This document shows, piece after piece, positions 20,685 through 30,595 of a stretch of 64,000 bases of DNA (position 1 is its first letter; each line of letters begins with the position of its first letter). The translations under genes were made by a program, and so were the position numbers. The DNA is taken from assembly GCA_030652475.1 (NCBI GenBank), contig JAUSAO010000116.1, positions 1-64,000 on the forward strand, given 5' to 3'. The DNA is from Gallionella sp. Its GTDB lineage: Bacteria > Pseudomonadota > Gammaproteobacteria > Burkholderiales > Gallionellaceae. The notes beneath the pieces are model-generated. The model was not told the DNA's origin. It did not search any database and was given only the letters and a program-made list of their open reading frames with translations.

Positions 20685-21443
20685 TTAATGCGCGTCCAAA
20701 AGTTTCGTACGCATCAGGCGCAGCAGCAAATCATCGAAGGTGTAGAAACCGTTTTTACATTCAGCAAGCTGAACAAGCGCAAACACAGCCCCAGTGCCGA
20801 ATGCCTCGCGCCTGATTGAGTCGTGAACCAGTCGCACAGTTTGATAGGGAAAACCAAAAATTACTTCGTGGTGTCCCACAATACCGCCCAGTCGCAATGA
20901 AGTAATGTTCTCTCCGGCAATTTCCAACGTATCAGCGATTCTGCGCGCAGTACCGGACACTTCCGACTTTTCCTTGAAGTGCTGTTCCAGTATCTCCACA
21001 TCGGCGAACGGGGCGATCTTGCGCAACAACTTCGCTGCCACGATCAGAAAATTGATGCCCAGCGTGATGTTGGGCGAACACAATATGCGAGTATTCTGAC
21101 CCAGGCTGCGCGCATATTCCAAATCCTCTTCTGAATAAGCCGAAATTGCGCTGACCAGTATGATGCCGCGTCGGCGCACCTCTTCACCGTAAGCATGGAT
21201 GCTCGCCGGTGAGGAAAAGTCGACTAGCGCATCCACCGGAATACTCTCGAATAAATCAGCGAATGAATTCTGTTCCAGCCCGAAGACAGGAATATCGGTT
21301 CCGGGATGAGTTTTCTGCCCTGCGATTGCCGAACGTTTCACAATCCAGCATAGTTCAAAACGCGGGTCGCTGCTTAATACGTTCGCTACTGCAACGCCTG
21401 CCTTACCGTAGCCGACCAAACCTACTCGTATTTTTTTTGGAAT
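20685..21443 (-). CDS. DapB-like dihydrodipicolinate reductase family protein (atypical)
   Basis: (IPKKIRVGL)VGYGKAGVAVANV Rossmann motif and VDFSSPASI. The active-site-like segment reads EQHFKEKSEVSGTA. Track start is TTG at 21419; frame and SD suggest ATT at 21443. Confidence 0.65.
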   Translation of the reverse strand: MPKKIRVGLVGYGKAGVAVANVLSSDPRFELCWIVKRSAIAGQKTHPGTDIPVFGLEQNSFADLFESIPVDALVDFSSPASIHAYGEEVRRRGIILVSAISAYSEEDLEYARSLGQNTRILCSPNITLGINFLIVAAKLLRKIAPFADVEILEQHFKEKSEVSGTARRIADTLEIAGENITSLRLGGIVGHHEVIFGFPYQTVRLVHDSIRREAFGTGAVFALVQLAECKNGFYTFDDLLLRLMRTKLLDAH

Positions 21444-21577
21444 GTTGCTCTCCTTTATGTCGTAACCTTTTCAACACGGCACCCGCAGCACCTGACAGCA
21501 GCAGCCTAAAAATGCTTGCTGCTTATATTGGCATGGCGGGGCTATTGGATGATCGTTTTGCTATTGCTCAGTTTTTT

Positions 21578-22960
21578 CTAATGAGTACTTATCAAAAGCT
21601 TCACCTGATCAACCCCCGTTCGCACCTTCAACCATGCGCTGATTTTTCGTCTATCTTCCCTCGAAAGTGCTTTTTTAGATGTCAGACTGAGCAACAAAAC
21701 GGTTGAAACGGCAGCAGGCATCGTTTGATATTCGTGCGTCTTTGCGATGGACAACTTTTCAACCTGCGGATATTGCGCAACGAGCTCATTGAATATATTT
21801 TCCTGTTCTCGCAGATAATCGTCCTGTTTTTCTTGCTGCGCACGCAAACCGGCAAGCTCATTTTGCAAGTCAGTCAACTGACTGTTTTTAATATCAAATG
21901 TTTGCTGAGTGCTGTTCAAAACCTCAGTGAGCAATGTTTTCGACAGTGTCGCCTCATCCAATTCCTTGATGACGGTCTGATGAACTATCAGCCTGGCGTT
22001 GGGCATCCGGTGTTTTTCCAGCTTTTTGGAAAGTTCAGTCAATCGCTCATCGCTGACCTTTTGACCTACCAGTGTAATGTCGATCACCCGCTCAACCGCA
22101 GAAATGTTCTGTTTTGCGATGAAGCCATTCTCGAATACCAATTCTTTTTTAATGTATTCATTGGCTCTGGAAATAAAAACCTCCCGGGTCACCATCCCGT
22201 AGGCCAGATAGATACTAGGCAGGACGGTTGCAAACACCACGGCGTAAATGTAGTGCTTTACCTTGCGTTCCAGCGCCTCACTGACAAAACGTTTATGGGG
22301 TGGATTGATTTTGCTGACCAGCAACAAGGTAGCGAACGCGATAAAAATACAGTTGATAAAAAACAGGAAAAACGCGCCAAAGAAAATATCTATTGAGCCG
22401 TTCGCGATGCCGTAGCCGGCTGTACACAACGGTGGCATCAAAGCCGTTGCAATCGCCACCCCCGGTATAACGTTTGATTTTTCACGGCGAGTTGAAGCAA
22501 TAATGCCTGCCAGTCCGCCGAACAACGCAATCAACACATCCCAAATGGTGGGGGTCGTTCGCGCCAGCAATTCAGATTGCGCGGTGGATAGCGGGCTGAT
22601 CAGAAAATACAGCGTGGAAGTAAACAGTCCGATCAGGATGCAAACGAGCAAGTTGCCCAGCGCTTTTTTAATAAGCTCATAGTCATTGATACCCGCCCCA
22701 TACCCTATGGCCATAATCGGGCCCATCAGCGGGGAGATCAACATGGCACCGATGATCACGGCAGTTGAATTTACATCTAATCCTATGGACGCGATGAAGA
22801 TTGCCAACATCAGCACCCAGAGATTGGTGCCCCTGATCTCGGTGCCCTCGCGGATACTCTGATCTATATCGTCAAAACCATGTTGATCGGCATTCAGGTT
22901 GAATCGAAAAGCCAGCGCGGCTCGAACTCTGGATATGAACTCTTGTGCGGATATTTTCAT
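21578..22960 (-). CDS. DUF389 / TIGR00341-type membrane protein
   Basis: LMLAIFIASIGLDVNSTAVIIGAMLISPLMGPIMAIGYG hallmark. Start MKISAQEF at 22960. Confidence 0.85.
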   Translation of the reverse strand: MKISAQEFISRVRAALAFRFNLNADQHGFDDIDQSIREGTEIRGTNLWVLMLAIFIASIGLDVNSTAVIIGAMLISPLMGPIMAIGYGAGINDYELIKKALGNLLVCILIGLFTSTLYFLISPLSTAQSELLARTTPTIWDVLIALFGGLAGIIASTRREKSNVIPGVAIATALMPPLCTAGYGIANGSIDIFFGAFFLFFINCIFIAFATLLLVSKINPPHKRFVSEALERKVKHYIYAVVFATVLPSIYLAYGMVTREVFISRANEYIKKELVFENGFIAKQNISAVERVIDITLVGQKVSDERLTELSKKLEKHRMPNARLIVHQTVIKELDEATLSKTLLTEVLNSTQQTFDIKNSQLTDLQNELAGLRAQQEKQDDYLREQENIFNELVAQYPQVEKLSIAKTHEYQTMPAAVSTVLLLSLTSKKALSREDRRKISAWLKVRTGVDQVKLLISTH

Positions 22961-23019
22961 CGCAATTGTTTTTCCGTCGTTTTTTGTAAAGAAGCGGAGA
23001 CACTCATCGACACAACGGC

Positions 23020-23289
23020 TTAGTGAAGCAGTTGGTACTGAACGAGGTAAACACCCGCACCTGAAAAATACCCAGCCAACGCCAACCCGCTGATTTTTTT
23101 GACATACCAGAAGAAACGGATTTTTTCCAATCCCATGGCGGCTACACCAGCCGCAGAGCCTATGATGAGTATCGAACCGCCAGTTCCTGCGCAATAGGCC
23201 AGGAACTCCCACAAAAAGTGATCCGGTGGATATTGCATCAGGCTGTACATTCCCATGGACGCAGCAACCAGCGGCACGTTAGACACCAT
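23020..23289 (-). pseudogene. nhaD: Truncated C-terminal remnant of NhaD-type Na+/H+ antiporter
   Basis: VPLVAASMGMYSLMQYPPDHFLWEFLAYCAGTGGSILIIGSAAGVAAMGLEKIRFFWYVKKISGLALAGYFSGA matches the NhaD C-terminus; the rest of the gene is absent upstream. Confidence 0.7.
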
Positions 23290-23399
23290 TCTATATCTAT
23301 TTGTCAGTAGTGCCCGCCACTTAAATTCAGTAAGTTATCCTATGTATAACTTCGAATTTCTGGACAGTAGTGAGGAAAAGTTAAAATACTCACAAATTC

Positions 23400-23885
23400 T
23401 TACTGATCAGCCTGAACAGGGTGTGCGGTTGTCATAAAGGTCAGCGCATGATTCCCGCTCCTGATGTCAGCATGAAGCGCTTCAACTACAGGAGCGTTGG
23501 TCGGGGTGGCTGAATCCCACTGAATGATGAAATTGGCTCCCGATCCGCCCTCTGAATCCCGGCGTTCCACAAACAGCTCATGCGTTCCCATCGCGCCGAT
23601 TGATAACGGTTTTCCCAGATATTCCTTGAGCAGTTTTCCCTCCGTGCTGTAATAGCGCGCCGAGAATACGCGAACAGGCGTCTTGAGGCTGGTGTTGCGT
23701 ATGCTGACCAATACGGATACCAGACTTTTGGACGGAGACTTGTCGCTTCCCTTCCGGTCACCGTGCCAAATGTGAGAATAGACCGGCAGATACAGTGTCT
23801 GCCCGGAAGAAACAGCCTCCGCCGCCATCGCCGGAGAGGCGGCAAAGAGCGCCGTGATCAACAGTTTCAACATTCGTTTTTTCAT
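23400..23885 (-). CDS. DUF3124 family periplasmic protein
   Basis: Signal peptide MKKRMLKLLITALFAASPAMA; QTLYLPVYSHIWHGD...SVLVSIRNTS. Confidence 0.75.
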   Translation of the reverse strand: MKKRMLKLLITALFAASPAMAAEAVSSGQTLYLPVYSHIWHGDRKGSDKSPSKSLVSVLVSIRNTSLKTPVRVFSARYYSTEGKLLKEYLGKPLSIGAMGTHELFVERRDSEGGSGANFIIQWDSATPTNAPVVEALHADIRSGNHALTFMTTAHPVQADQ

Positions 23886-24023
23886 ACCTGCTCCACTTTG
23901 AGTGTTTCCATCCGTAAAAACGGGAATGGGTCGATTTCTGAATTTCATCAATGAGGACCGTTCGCCCCAAAGCGGCCCTTCGCCGGACAATTGTCGGCCA
24001 ACGCACAGGCAACACCCTTAAAT

Positions 24024-24695
24024 TCAAGCGACACGCCGCAACACCATGGTAAACAATGTCCCTGCGCCATCCAGACTCTCAAGCGACACATGGCCCGAAC
24101 CATGCGCTTCTGCAACCGCCTTGCACAGGGCCAGCCCCAAGCCGGTCGAAGAGGATTTTTCTGCGGTATTGCGCTGCATCAATTCATCCACCACGCCAAC
24201 ACCCGCCCCGTCATCCAGCACTCTGAAAATAATTTCATCAGCCTCTTGTTCGAACCAGACATCGACCCGCTGGCGTGCATAGCGAACCGCATTGTTGAGT
24301 GCGGACTCCAGCGCCAGCTCAACCAGATTTTCGTCAAACATGCCGAAACCGCCTGCCGCACTGTCCGGCTTCATTCTCTCGCCATCGGCATGCACCACAA
24401 TCTGGTGCCCATGGTGACTTTCCGCCATCATCGCAGACTGGCTGTTGCGAACCAGGTCTTCAACAAATTCGGCCAATTCGACTTCGACCACAAGAGGCTG
24501 AAGCCCCGACTGATCATACTTATAGAGCGTCAAAAAGCTGATCAGTCGATTTTTCAGTTCGATGCAGCGACGGTAGGCGCGTCGCCCCTCAGGCGGAACA
24601 TCCTTGTGATGATTCAATTGTTCAAGATCGATCTCAAGCAATGCCAATGCATTCTTGATATCGTGAACAACCAGCGCCGACAGGGTTTTTTGCAT
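24024..24695 (-). CDS. Soluble histidine kinase (no sensor or TM domain)
   Basis: H-box VVHDIKNALALLE, N-box LESALNNAVRYA, G-box DDGAGVG and TGLGLALCKAVAEAHG. Confidence 0.85.
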   Translation of the reverse strand: MQKTLSALVVHDIKNALALLEIDLEQLNHHKDVPPEGRRAYRRCIELKNRLISFLTLYKYDQSGLQPLVVEVELAEFVEDLVRNSQSAMMAESHHGHQIVVHADGERMKPDSAAGGFGMFDENLVELALESALNNAVRYARQRVDVWFEQEADEIIFRVLDDGAGVGVVDELMQRNTAEKSSSTGLGLALCKAVAEAHGSGHVSLESLDGAGTLFTMVLRRVA

Positions 24696-26360
24696 TTAGT
24701 TGCTCACAATATCATTAAAAAACCGGTAAAAATTCATCACCTTCTGATTGTTGGGCACCAGCTTGTCCAATGTGGAGAGATAAGCCTTTGCACGCTGTAC
24801 GACGCGCGCATCCATGCCCTCATGCTTTAACCACAACAAGTGAAGCTGGGCAGCCGTCATCAAAACCTCAAGATTTTCCTCGTGAATTCCAAGCGCTTCA
24901 TTAACTTTCTGGTTCGCCTCGGTAAAATGGGCGGTGCGCATCAATTTCGTCGCCTCATCGACCAGCAGCAGAATACGCTTGCGCCCACCGTCGATCACAT
25001 CTTCAACCTTATCGGCGTGCCCGGTATCTATCATGGATTTTTTAACATGGCGGGCAATTATTCGCTCATCTTGCCCGCTGGCCTGAACCGCTTGCGTCAA
25101 CAACTTCATGCCCAAAACAATATCCCCCGTCTTCAACGCGGCTTTCCCCAACGCCGACATCGCAACACTATCTGTTCGATTCGCGAGCAGTGATACCGAA
25201 CGCTCCATTAATTTCCTGGCTTTTTCATGGTCTCCCGAATCAAAATAAGCCTGGGCCAATATCGCGCCTTTCGCCACCCCGAACATGCCCACATCCCCGT
25301 GTTTACGGGCGTTTTTCTCTAGAGTTTCGATAGCCGTCATATGATCACCCATGTCCACCTGCGTTTGCGCGAGGGATAAATAGTCATCCGATTTCTCTAC
25401 CATGGATCCATTCGATAACTGAATAGCCGCCTCGGTATTCAATTTGGCCTCCTCAAGTTTTCCCAACAGAAATGCCGCCTGGGCCACCGAACGGAATCGC
25501 TTCGCACTCGGCAAAATCACAGACGAACGATTCAACAGCTCGAAAGCCCCTTCATCATCGTTTGCTTCAAGCCGAATTCTTGCCAGCAACTCATAGGCGG
25601 CGACATAGCTTTTATTTTTCCCGACAAGCTCATTCGCGATTTCAGTCGCTTGCGTGAATTCACCGAGGGCATAATGCGTGCGAGCAAGACCCATCATGAC
25701 CCATGGAGCATCGCCCCTGACGGTAGCAGCATGGGCATAGGTTTCCAGCACACTGGAATGATCACCCAAGGCGAGTTGAGCATCTGACTTGCGCCTCAAC
25801 ACGTCCATCCTGCGGCGATCATCCGGTGCAATATCCAGTAATTTATTGCACTCAGCGACCGCAACGTCGTAGTGTCTGGCGTCTAGGGCTTTCAACACTG
25901 GCATCAGGAAAGCCCGCCTGTCGATCAACCGTTCAAGCCGCGAGCGCAGCTTGCTTTCGGAACAGGGTTTCAAAAGATAATCATCCGGGATAAATTCCAC
26001 CGCATTTGCAACAAAGCCATATTCCGCTTCAGCCGTGAGCATAACGAAGACGGATGTCGCATTTAAAATATTTTCATTGCGCAGATATTCCAGAAAATGC
26101 TGACCCGAACTGGGGCTATTCAGATTGTAATCGCACATGATCACATCAAAAGCGGTTGATTTAATCAGCTCCAGTGCATCATTCGCGTTGCTTGCCACAC
26201 TGACCTTATTCATACCCAGGGATTGCAACTGAGAGCGAACCGCATGCCGCATCGCACTGATGTCGTCAATAACCAGCGCAGATAACTTATTGAAATGTAC
26301 GTACTCGTTTTCGATCAGCTTACCGAAAAACGTCGCGCACTGTAGCGGGGCATTAGCCAA
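24696..26360 (-). CDS. Response regulator receiver plus TPR-repeat protein
   Basis: ALVIDDISAMR...VIMCDYNLNSPSSGQHFLEYLR...LLKPCSESKLR receiver followed by TPR array. Abuts the kinase gene. Confidence 0.85.
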   Translation of the reverse strand: MANAPLQCATFFGKLIENEYVHFNKLSALVIDDISAMRHAVRSQLQSLGMNKVSVASNANDALELIKSTAFDVIMCDYNLNSPSSGQHFLEYLRNENILNATSVFVMLTAEAEYGFVANAVEFIPDDYLLKPCSESKLRSRLERLIDRRAFLMPVLKALDARHYDVAVAECNKLLDIAPDDRRRMDVLRRKSDAQLALGDHSSVLETYAHAATVRGDAPWVMMGLARTHYALGEFTQATEIANELVGKNKSYVAAYELLARIRLEANDDEGAFELLNRSSVILPSAKRFRSVAQAAFLLGKLEEAKLNTEAAIQLSNGSMVEKSDDYLSLAQTQVDMGDHMTAIETLEKNARKHGDVGMFGVAKGAILAQAYFDSGDHEKARKLMERSVSLLANRTDSVAMSALGKAALKTGDIVLGMKLLTQAVQASGQDERIIARHVKKSMIDTGHADKVEDVIDGGRKRILLLVDEATKLMRTAHFTEANQKVNEALGIHEENLEVLMTAAQLHLLWLKHEGMDARVVQRAKAYLSTLDKLVPNNQKVMNFYRFFNDIVSN

Positions 26361-26422
26361 AGTGATTGGACTCCAAGGTAATTTTATGCATCATTATAGT
26401 TAATAATCAATCAGTTAAATTA

Positions 26423-26753
26423 CCTCCGGCAAAGCCGGAGGCTTATTGGGTGAGCGCCTCAAAGGCGCTGATAAAACCTTGAGCCGCCCCAGGCGGCTGA
26501 GTTTTTCTCCTTCCCCCTTGCAGAGGGGGAGAGCGAAGCGAGGGGGCAATTGGGATGGGGGCGGGGTTGCGCTTTACGCATCTACCCACGATGAAAACCC
26601 ATCCCCACCCTAACCCTCCCCTTTCACGCCAGTGCGAGCAGCTTGCTGCCGCACTCGGCGGGGATGCCCCTTGCGGGTACAAGGGGAGGGAATAATACTG
26701 TGCGACCGTATCACACTATCAAACCTTGCTGAGCCCCCCGGCATAGCCGGGGG
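26423..26753. repeat. Cluster of four GC-rich hairpins between the island and the regulator gene
   Basis: CCTCCGGCaaaGCCGGAGG, AGCGCCtcaaaGGCGCT, AGCCGCCccaGGCGGCT, CCCCCGGCataGCCGGGGG. Confidence 0.6.
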
Positions 26754-26783
26754 TTTACCTGATTTAATTACTCTGCGCATATT

Positions 26784-29474
26784 CTACTGGCAGCCAAACT
26801 GGATAACCAAACCATCCAATGTCATATTTACAGCAATCGAGGTATGCGGGATCAACACATACCGCCATGCCTTGCCGCCATTCGTCAATGCGTAATCAGT
26901 AGCATTTTTGCACCATTTGATTGCAGCATCTCTTTTCGCTAAAACGATGACATCGCTCATTTGATTGCTGGCCTTGGGCTCCAGCATGTAGATGGCCTCT
27001 TTTGTCTCCGCCACAAAATCGGGTTGATACTCCAACGTCGCAGCACCCTGTTTGTAGAAAATCAGGAACTGTCCTTTGGCAGGCTTGAACCACTTCTCGG
27101 CATCACGATCCAGAATGACCGACAACACACGCTCAGCTTCCGAGTCAAACTTTTGCACCGGATACAAACAACGCTTGAAACCGCCGAACACATACTTCGC
27201 CATATTGCTCTTGTCCACTGGCGAGACATTGTAATCAGCCGTTGGCTCATTCACTGAATAGGTATAAGCACTGGGCTTGAATTCCGTATAGCCCTTGCTC
27301 ACCACCACTTCGTAATCAACCACGTCTTCCCAACTATGTTCCTGCATCTGAACATGAATGAAGTTGGCAATTTGCTTCTGATAGCAGCGCAAAACCTTCC
27401 CTGCCTCATCCTCAGTCAAATAACTACAAAAATGCTTCACGGTTTGCGCCGCCAGGTCATACAGCAGATCAGCCTGATCGTCGTAGGAAACATCATCGAA
27501 GTCCACCAAGCCACTGACGATGTAATCCTCCATGCGACTTTCTTCAATACCGCCATGCCCTAAAGTCACCAGCTCGCGCTCATTGGTGCGCAGCATCTGC
27601 ACCCACAACTCTTCTGACACCGCCGGATATTTCAGCGCATCAAGTTTCAGCGTGAACGGCTTGAATCCCGCCTTCACCGCACCTTTCGGCACCACCAGAA
27701 TCCGTGGAATATCTATCGTCTGTTGCACCAGCTCCACCGTCTTCGCTACCACCGCAGCAAAATCAGGTTGTTCGGTCACGCCCTCCAATTCCATCTGCGC
27801 AGGCCGGTGTTGTTCCTGCACCGCTTTAACGATAGCGGCTTGAACCTCCGGCTTGCTCAAATGCGCCAATGTCGGCACAAAGGTCGGCTGGTTCTCCATC
27901 TTGCGGATCACCTCGTAGGCAATCTGCGCCACCTTTTGTTCTTCCGGCTTGGTGAACACCGGCTGCACATCCTGCCCCGCCACCTTGGTACTGCCCGTCG
28001 TATCCGCTGGCTTGATTCCCAACTGGGTAGCAAGCTGCGTCTGCGAAACAATAGTCGCCGTCTTTTGCCCGAAGTCATCGTTATCCAACACCACCGTTTT
28101 CAAGTGGATGGCGGAATCAGGACGATTGGCCTCGTCGATGATCTCTTGGAATTTGTCGTGCGCAACGATGTTCAACCTATCCACCGCCGTCACGCCAGTA
28201 CGCTTGCCATACGGCAGACGCAAACCGCGCCCTATGGACTGCTCGATCAGAATGCGTGCATTCGCCGCACGCAATGGCACGATGGTGTAGAGGTTGGTCA
28301 CGTCCCAGCCTTCTTTCAGCATGTTGACGTGAATCACAATCTCGGTCGGCTCATCGGTGTGCTCCACCTTCAGCAGCCGGGCTATCATCTTCTCTTCTTC
28401 TGCCCCGCTCTGACTTGAATCAACTTGGATGACCTTGTCTTTGTAACGCCCCTCGAAGAAACCATCGGACTGGATCAACGCCAGCAAAGCTCCGGCATGC
28501 GTCGTATCACGTGCGATAACCAACACAAAAGGCTTAACGATCTTGTTATCGGTTTCGCGTGCATAGGTCTCCAGCTCCACCTTCACGCTTTCGTGCAGGC
28601 GCACACCGTCTTCCAGCTTCATACGCTCGATCTCTTCCGTCGACATCCCAGCCGGATTGAAATTCTTGCGCGTCACCACGGCAGGCTCTTTCACAAAGCC
28701 ATCTTCCATCGCCTTGCCCAACGGGTAATCGAGAATCACGTTCTTGAACTGAACCGCAGCGCCCTTCGCGCCTTCCACAAACGGCGTTGCCGTCAGCTCC
28801 AACCCCAAAATCGGCTTCAGTTCATTAATCGCCTTGATACCGGCACTTGCGCGATAACGGTGCGATTCATCCATCAGCAGCACCAAATCAGGCAACCCGG
28901 CCAAGTAATCAAAGTAACTTTCGCCAATATATTCGGACAGCCGTTTGATACGGGGAGACTTGCCGCCGCGAACCTCGGAATTGATCTTCGAGATGTTGAA
29001 AATATTGATTCGTACACCGCCGAACAGCGTGCCGCTGGCCGGGTCGTGCTGGTCATAGTTATCGCCGGTAATAATGGATGGCGCGTCAATGGCGAATTCC
29101 GAGATACCCTTAAACACATACTTCGGGTGCGTGCGGTCGCTGAAATCCGCGATCAGCTTGTTGTAGATTGTCAGGTTTGGTGCCAGCACAAAGAAATTGT
29201 TGATGCCGTGCGCCAAGTGCAGATAGCTGATGAATGCCCCCATCAAGCGCGTCTTACCCACCCCCGTTGCCAGTGCAAAACACAGGGACGGGAAATCCCG
29301 CTCGAAATCAGTCACCGATGGAAACTCGCTGCGAATGATCTCCAGCGCAGCAGCAACGTCAGCCCCTTTGCTCGGCGGAACAATTTCGGTGATGCGATCC
29401 AGAATCTCTAACGAGCGACGTTGCGGCGCACGCAAACTCAAGCGCCCGGCGATGGCGTTCACATGACGGTTCAT
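26784..29474 (-). CDS. res: Type III restriction endonuclease Res subunit (DEAD/SF2 helicase plus PDDEXK)
   Basis: LATGVGKTRLMGAFI, LLMDESHRYRA, ELTATPF, EQSIGRGLRLPYG, C-terminal PDFVAETKEAIYMLEPKA. Confidence 0.9.
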   Translation of the reverse strand: MNRHVNAIAGRLSLRAPQRRSLEILDRITEIVPPSKGADVAAALEIIRSEFPSVTDFERDFPSLCFALATGVGKTRLMGAFISYLHLAHGINNFFVLAPNLTIYNKLIADFSDRTHPKYVFKGISEFAIDAPSIITGDNYDQHDPASGTLFGGVRINIFNISKINSEVRGGKSPRIKRLSEYIGESYFDYLAGLPDLVLLMDESHRYRASAGIKAINELKPILGLELTATPFVEGAKGAAVQFKNVILDYPLGKAMEDGFVKEPAVVTRKNFNPAGMSTEEIERMKLEDGVRLHESVKVELETYARETDNKIVKPFVLVIARDTTHAGALLALIQSDGFFEGRYKDKVIQVDSSQSGAEEEKMIARLLKVEHTDEPTEIVIHVNMLKEGWDVTNLYTIVPLRAANARILIEQSIGRGLRLPYGKRTGVTAVDRLNIVAHDKFQEIIDEANRPDSAIHLKTVVLDNDDFGQKTATIVSQTQLATQLGIKPADTTGSTKVAGQDVQPVFTKPEEQKVAQIAYEVIRKMENQPTFVPTLAHLSKPEVQAAIVKAVQEQHRPAQMELEGVTEQPDFAAVVAKTVELVQQTIDIPRILVVPKGAVKAGFKPFTLKLDALKYPAVSEELWVQMLRTNERELVTLGHGGIEESRMEDYIVSGLVDFDDVSYDDQADLLYDLAAQTVKHFCSYLTEDEAGKVLRCYQKQIANFIHVQMQEHSWEDVVDYEVVVSKGYTEFKPSAYTYSVNEPTADYNVSPVDKSNMAKYVFGGFKRCLYPVQKFDSEAERVLSVILDRDAEKWFKPAKGQFLIFYKQGAATLEYQPDFVAETKEAIYMLEPKASNQMSDVIVLAKRDAAIKWCKNATDYALTNGGKAWRYVLIPHTSIAVNMTLDGLVIQFGCQ

Positions 29475-30520
29475 TGGGAACCCCCTTTGTTCTTCTTCCC
29501 ATCCTGCTCCAACTGTTTTACCAGGCGGTCAAAATCGCTCTCGAACAACCTGTCTTGCGCGATGCGATATTTCTCGAACTCGCTTTCGGCGTGAGCCTTG
29601 GCGATTTCCGCCGTCACCTTCCCTGCATCTTGAAGCACGCTGCGGTCGGTGGCTTCGATAAAGCGGTTGAGACGGGTTTCCCAGTCCTGCATCGTCATGG
29701 GCATTTTTCGCAGCGCCATGTCCTCGGCAACATCCAGATAGGCATTAACCAGTCGGGAAAGCTGCGCCATTTCAGATTCCGTCAGGTAGTTCTTGGCAAC
29801 CACCGCATCGAACTTCTGGATTTTCCCGCGCGGCGCATCCTTCCATGTGGTCAGTCCCAAGTTTTCTTTCGCCGCATCAGCGCGGTGATAGATGACCTCC
29901 GCTGCGGTCTGACCGTGAATAGCCCAGTGCAGCTTGTTCTGCACGGTGGCGAAAAATCGCTTGGTAGCCTGGGCGGTGATGTCGTAGTCGATAGCGGTGG
30001 CGTAGATGTCAGTGATCTTCTGGTAGAACTTGCGCTCTGAGAGGCGAATCTCGCGGATGCGCTGGAGCTGCTCTTCAAAGTATTGATCCGTCAAAATGGA
30101 GCCGCCGCTTTTAATCCGCTCATCATCCATCACATAGGCTTTGATGGTGTACGCCTCGATGATGCCGGTGGCCCACTTGCGGAACTGCACGGCGCGCTCG
30201 GAGTTGACCTTGTAGCCGACGGCGATGATGGCGGGGAGCTTGTAGTGCTGGGTGTCGTAGTTTTTGCCGTCGGCGGCAGTTATTCGAACTTTTCGAATAA
30301 CTGCCTCCTCCTGCAACTCACTGTCCAAAAATATTTTTTTCAGGTGGTAGTTGATGGTATGGGTCTCCACATCATAGAGCTGCCCCATCATCTTCTGGGT
30401 CAACCAAATGCTCTCATCGGCGTAAACCGCATCGACACCACCGCTGCCTGTCGCAGCCACAAAGGTCAGATATTCCGCAGCCGACGAGCGGACGAGGGAA
30501 ATTTCACGTTTCTTGCTCAT
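29471..30520 (-). CDS. RhuM family protein
   Basis: ADESIWLTQKMMGQLYDVETHTINYHLKKIFLDSELQEEAVIRKVRITAADGKNYDTQHYKLPAIIAVGYKVNSERAVQFRKWAT. Confidence 0.88.
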   Translation of the reverse strand: MSKKREISLVRSSAAEYLTFVAATGSGGVDAVYADESIWLTQKMMGQLYDVETHTINYHLKKIFLDSELQEEAVIRKVRITAADGKNYDTQHYKLPAIIAVGYKVNSERAVQFRKWATGIIEAYTIKAYVMDDERIKSGGSILTDQYFEEQLQRIREIRLSERKFYQKITDIYATAIDYDITAQATKRFFATVQNKLHWAIHGQTAAEVIYHRADAAKENLGLTTWKDAPRGKIQKFDAVVAKNYLTESEMAQLSRLVNAYLDVAEDMALRKMPMTMQDWETRLNRFIEATDRSVLQDAGKVTAEIAKAHAESEFEKYRIAQDRLFESDFDRLVKQLEQDGKKNKGGSQ

Positions 30521-30535
30521 GCTTCCACCTCATCA

Positions 30536-30595
30536 TAACCAGCGACTTGGCTGGCGTCGTTTGGCAGCCTAGTCGAATGGCTAGTTGCTTCATCA
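30536..30595 (-). repeat. Small dispersed element, copy B (60 bp), in frame at the 3' end of the chimeric ORF
   Basis: taaccagcgacttggctggcgtcgtttggcagcctagtcgaatggctagttgcttcatca; compare copies A and C. Confidence 0.7.

Noticed and set aside
26443-26682. 79-aa minus-strand ORF
   Set aside because: Composed of translated intergenic repeats (MYPQGASPPSAAASCSHWRERGGLGWGW...); not a credible gene.
26423-26753. Possible CRISPR array
   Set aside because: Hairpins differ in sequence and spacing, with no regular direct repeat/spacer periodicity and no cas genes in the window.
28425-29411. 328-aa plus-strand ORF
   Set aside because: Antisense to the clearly coding type III res gene; no recognisable domain.
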